From positions 80,711-113,406 of the forward strand of contig KV425636.1 in assembly GCA_001632425.1 (NCBI GenBank): 32,696 nt of DNA, given 5' to 3'. This document shows positions 31,440 through 32,696 of the stretch, piece by piece. The first letter of the stretch is position 1, and each line of letters starts with the position of its first letter. Both the position numbers and the translations under genes were made by a program. This DNA comes from Neolentinus lepideus HHB14362 ss-1. Lineage: Eukaryota > Basidiomycota > Agaricomycetes > Gloeophyllales > Gloeophyllaceae. The notes below the pieces were generated by a model. The model saw only the letters and a list, made by a program, of their open reading frames with translations, made no database searches and had not been told where the DNA came from.

Positions 31440-31862
31440 GCTGAGTTGAATGCTAATATAGGGATGGCCAGTGAGCAGGGCTCTGGGGAGGAAGGGGGAG
31501 ATCAAGGTCCTCGTGATGACGCAGCTGAGGATGACATTGATTGGAGTAGAATAGATCTCGCAGCTACAGCGCAGGTTATTCACACTTAGTATTCTATTCA
31601 TTTCAATCTTGCATCAATACAGTATACTATTAGTGCCAGCCAAGGGAGAAGGACGCGAAACTGCACATTCAGAGAGGAGAATTGGCCCGGGAACCTCACC
31701 ACGTGGGAGCGCTGGAGGACGTATGGGTGGATTCTTGGATTTCAAGAGGCTGGACATCGGCCGACAGCGGCGTGCGATTTTTTATGACTTCCGTTGGAAG
31801 CATGTTTGGGATCCGAGGGTGGGGCCTCCAACGGATTCCCAATAGTCATTTCGATAGCAGTG

Positions 31863-31906
31863 TACGACCCCCAAGATGGACAGTCCCACGAAAAAGCTGA
31901 CTAAGC
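31863..31906. repeat. Left inverted repeat of outer TIR element (inner part)
   Basis: The sequence after the Plavaka right end (TACGACCCCCAAGATGGACA and onward to GCTGACTAAGCA) is the complement-match of 32379-32421. Its first 13 bases were separated to 24182-24194 by the nested insertion. Confidence 0.88.
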
Positions 31907-32059
31907 ACGCGGCTGATTGGCTGCATGAGAAGAGCTGTCGCTGCTAAGTCCAGTTGCACCCACAGGTAGGTTTGAGCTGTTTGTATTTCGACATTAGACA
32001 CATGTCATACCTTTAAGCTAGTGAAACTCGAGAAACCCAAAGTAACAACCATCACCCAA

Positions 32060-32548
32060 TTAAAATATATTTGCTTTGATTTTACCCCAGATGTCAATGA
32101 AGCGGAGGAGGGGGGGGGGGTTCCCGGCCACCACCCTTTGTAGATAAACCGTAAAGCTCATATAAAACTCTTTTATCCAACTCAAGACCCAATGGAAACA
32201 TACCCATCCGGCGGGCAGGAGTGGCGCAATAGTTACAAGCACAAAAAGAAAGAAAAATATGCATACAGTCGGAGTCGAACCTCCTGCATCGCTGAAACCG
32301 AACAAGTTAACCACTACACTACATAGAACTTTTGGAATGAATGGAATCAATATAATATGATGCCCACACGCACTCTGCTTAGTCAGCTTTTTCGTGGGAT
32401 TGTCTTTCTTGGGGGTCGTATTGGTAGAGACCTTCGTATACCTCGACGCAAACGTCCGGGCTTTCTGGTGTGCTTCGTAGGCTTGACCCGTGGAAATGAG
32501 AGGCAGGATAGCAGAGAGTGCGCGTTCGGATGATGGGGCGGGGGGCAT
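32060..32548 (-). CDS. Chimeric frame: GET4 exon-1 start fused to transposon DNA
   Basis: From the duplicated GET4 ATG (complement of 32546-32548) the frame keeps the first 35 or so Get4 residues (MPPAPSSERALSAILPLIST onward to FASRYTK). It then runs through the right inverted repeat and body of the outer element without a stop to 32060, 162 codons in all. The transposon-derived part includes a hydrophobic stretch (TVCIFFFLFVLVTIAPLLPA) that could span a membrane. The duplicated segment also carries GET4 upstream DNA, so transcription is possible. Whether any protein is made is unknown; it is likely just a by-product. Confidence 0.3.
   Translation of the reverse strand: MPPAPSSERALSAILPLISTGQAYEAHQKARTFASRYTKVSTNTTPKKDNPTKKLTKQSACGHHIILIPFIPKVLCSVVVNLFGFSDAGGSTPTVCIFFFLFVLVTIAPLLPAGWVCFHWVLSWIKEFYMSFTVYLQRVVAGNPPPLLRFIDIWGKIKANIF
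32261..32334 (-). other. Degenerate tRNA-like segment (tRNA relic or SINE head)
   Basis: On the minus strand a box-A-like TAGTGTAGTGG is followed 30-odd bases later by a perfect box B, GGTTCGACTCC, then a T-rich run (ATTTTTCTTTCTTTTT) like a Pol III terminator. An anticodon-loop-like GGTTTCAG lies at the right spacing and recalls tRNA-Glu. The acceptor stem does not pair and the T stem has mismatches, so it is not a working tRNA. It sits inside the outer TIR element. Confidence 0.6.
32379..32430. repeat. Right inverted repeat of outer TIR element
   Basis: Complement of the left repeat with about six mismatches over 55 bp; ends immediately before the right copy of the 10-bp duplication. Confidence 0.88.
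32431..32440. repeat. 10-bp target duplication, right (CCTTCGTATA)
   Basis: Right copy of the duplication flanking the outer TIR element; continues into CCTCGACGC of GET4 exon 1. Confidence 0.92.
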
Positions 32549-32696
32549 TGTAAATGGAAAATAAAAGAGATGGAGGTTGTATATGAAGGCTACGAGAGAA
32601 GCAGCAAGGGTCGGCACATGCCGAATAGCTAGCGTCTATTGCGGAGGGCGACGTGTCTCGCATTTCCTCCCAACGACGAGCATCCCAGCTACAGAC
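32441..32696 (-). pseudogene. Inverted partial GET4 copy, 5' part with promoter
   Basis: The complement matches 4721-4970 of the GET4 locus: upstream DNA, the ATG (32548-32546) and the first part of exon 1. The leader differs by small indels: an 8-base stretch of the original is missing and about 11 bases (ATATACAACCT) are added. The copy runs off the window edge. Together with 23521-24181 it makes one duplicated block split by the transposon nest. Confidence 0.93.

Larger units (their letters stand above)
24195..31862 (+). mobile_element. Plavaka/CACTA-type autonomous-type DNA transposon, 7668 bp
   Basis: The ends are CACTGCTATC and its complement GATAGCAGTG, with similarity extending imperfectly about 50 bp inward (TTGGGAA... 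patches). It is flanked by TA on both sides (24193-24194 and 31863-31864); removing one TA and the element restores the inverted repeat of the surrounding element (CCAATACGACCC). It encodes a transposase (24588-28920, plus), a small protein (29075-29747, minus) and a companion protein (30038-31439, plus). CACTG ends and a Plavaka-like transposase place it in the CACTA-related group. The transposase has an internal stop, so this copy is probably inactive. Confidence 0.9.
24182..32430. mobile_element. TIR element in the GET4 copy (~580 bp without nested insert), Mutator-like
   Basis: Without the nested 7.67-kb element the parts 24182-24194 and 31865-32430 form a roughly 580-bp unit. Its ends are inverted repeats of about 55 bp: left TCTTGTCCAATACGACCCCC onward and right, complemented, TCTCTACCAATACGACCCCC onward. 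Both continue into a shared CCCACGAAAAAGCTGACTAA. It is bounded by the 10-bp duplication CCTTCGTATA. A 9-11 bp duplication with long terminal repeats is typical of Mutator-like elements, so I read it as a non-autonomous member. It has no transposase, but contains a tRNA-like segment and a G-run. Confidence 0.85.

Noticed and set aside
32261..32334. Functional tRNA gene
   Set aside because: Box A and B are present, but the acceptor stem does not pair, the T stem has mismatches and the anticodon stem is short.

Overview
This is a eukaryotic, almost certainly agaricomycete (basidiomycete, Polyporales-like), chromosomal window. The evidence is short 45-65 bp GT-AG introns, a FunK1-type fungal kinase family, a Plavaka/CACTA-type transposon with a heavily spliced transposase, and a GET4 orthologue. 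It contains one assembly gap of 179 N (15477-15655).

Left part (1-14 kb), mostly host genes. Two same-strand C2H2 zinc-finger genes (696-2580 and about 3174-4034) share the same paired-finger design. GET4, the tail-anchored protein sorting factor, lies at 4863-6462 in six exons. A 511-bp non-autonomous hAT element sits at 7065-7575. A block of decayed FunK1 kinase copies follows (7.9-11.2 kb, both strands), then an NmrA-like pseudogene (11.7-12.7 kb) and a LysM protein with a cysteine-rich N-terminus on the minus strand (12819-13940).

Middle (15-23 kb), accessory DNA. Two non-autonomous CACTA-like elements lie 52 bp apart. One is at 15138-16789, has very long inverted arms, a 3-bp ACA target duplication and the N gap. 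The other is at 16848-17984 with a TAA duplication. One more FunK1 scrap comes next, then the only intact FunK1 gene (19954-22819, 900 aa by my splicing), which carries a tandem 61-residue repeat in its linker.

Right part (23.5 kb to the end), a three-layer nested structure. An inverted partial copy of GET4 (about 23521-24181 plus 32441 to beyond the edge) was hit in exon 1 by a roughly 580-bp terminal-inverted-repeat element with a 10-bp target duplication. A 7668-bp Plavaka-type element (24195-31862, TIR starting CACTG, TA duplication) then inserted into the left terminal repeat of that element. The large element carries three genes: a transposase on plus, a small charged protein on minus, and a companion protein on plus. 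The transposase has a GC-AG intron and an internal TGA. The intact GET4 at 4.9 kb serves as the empty site that dates the layers.

I found no clear new molecular system. The notable content is the insertion stratigraphy, the trapped GET4 promoter and exon-1 chimera, and the spreading and decay of FunK1 copies. All exon limits are hand-read from splice signals and frame.
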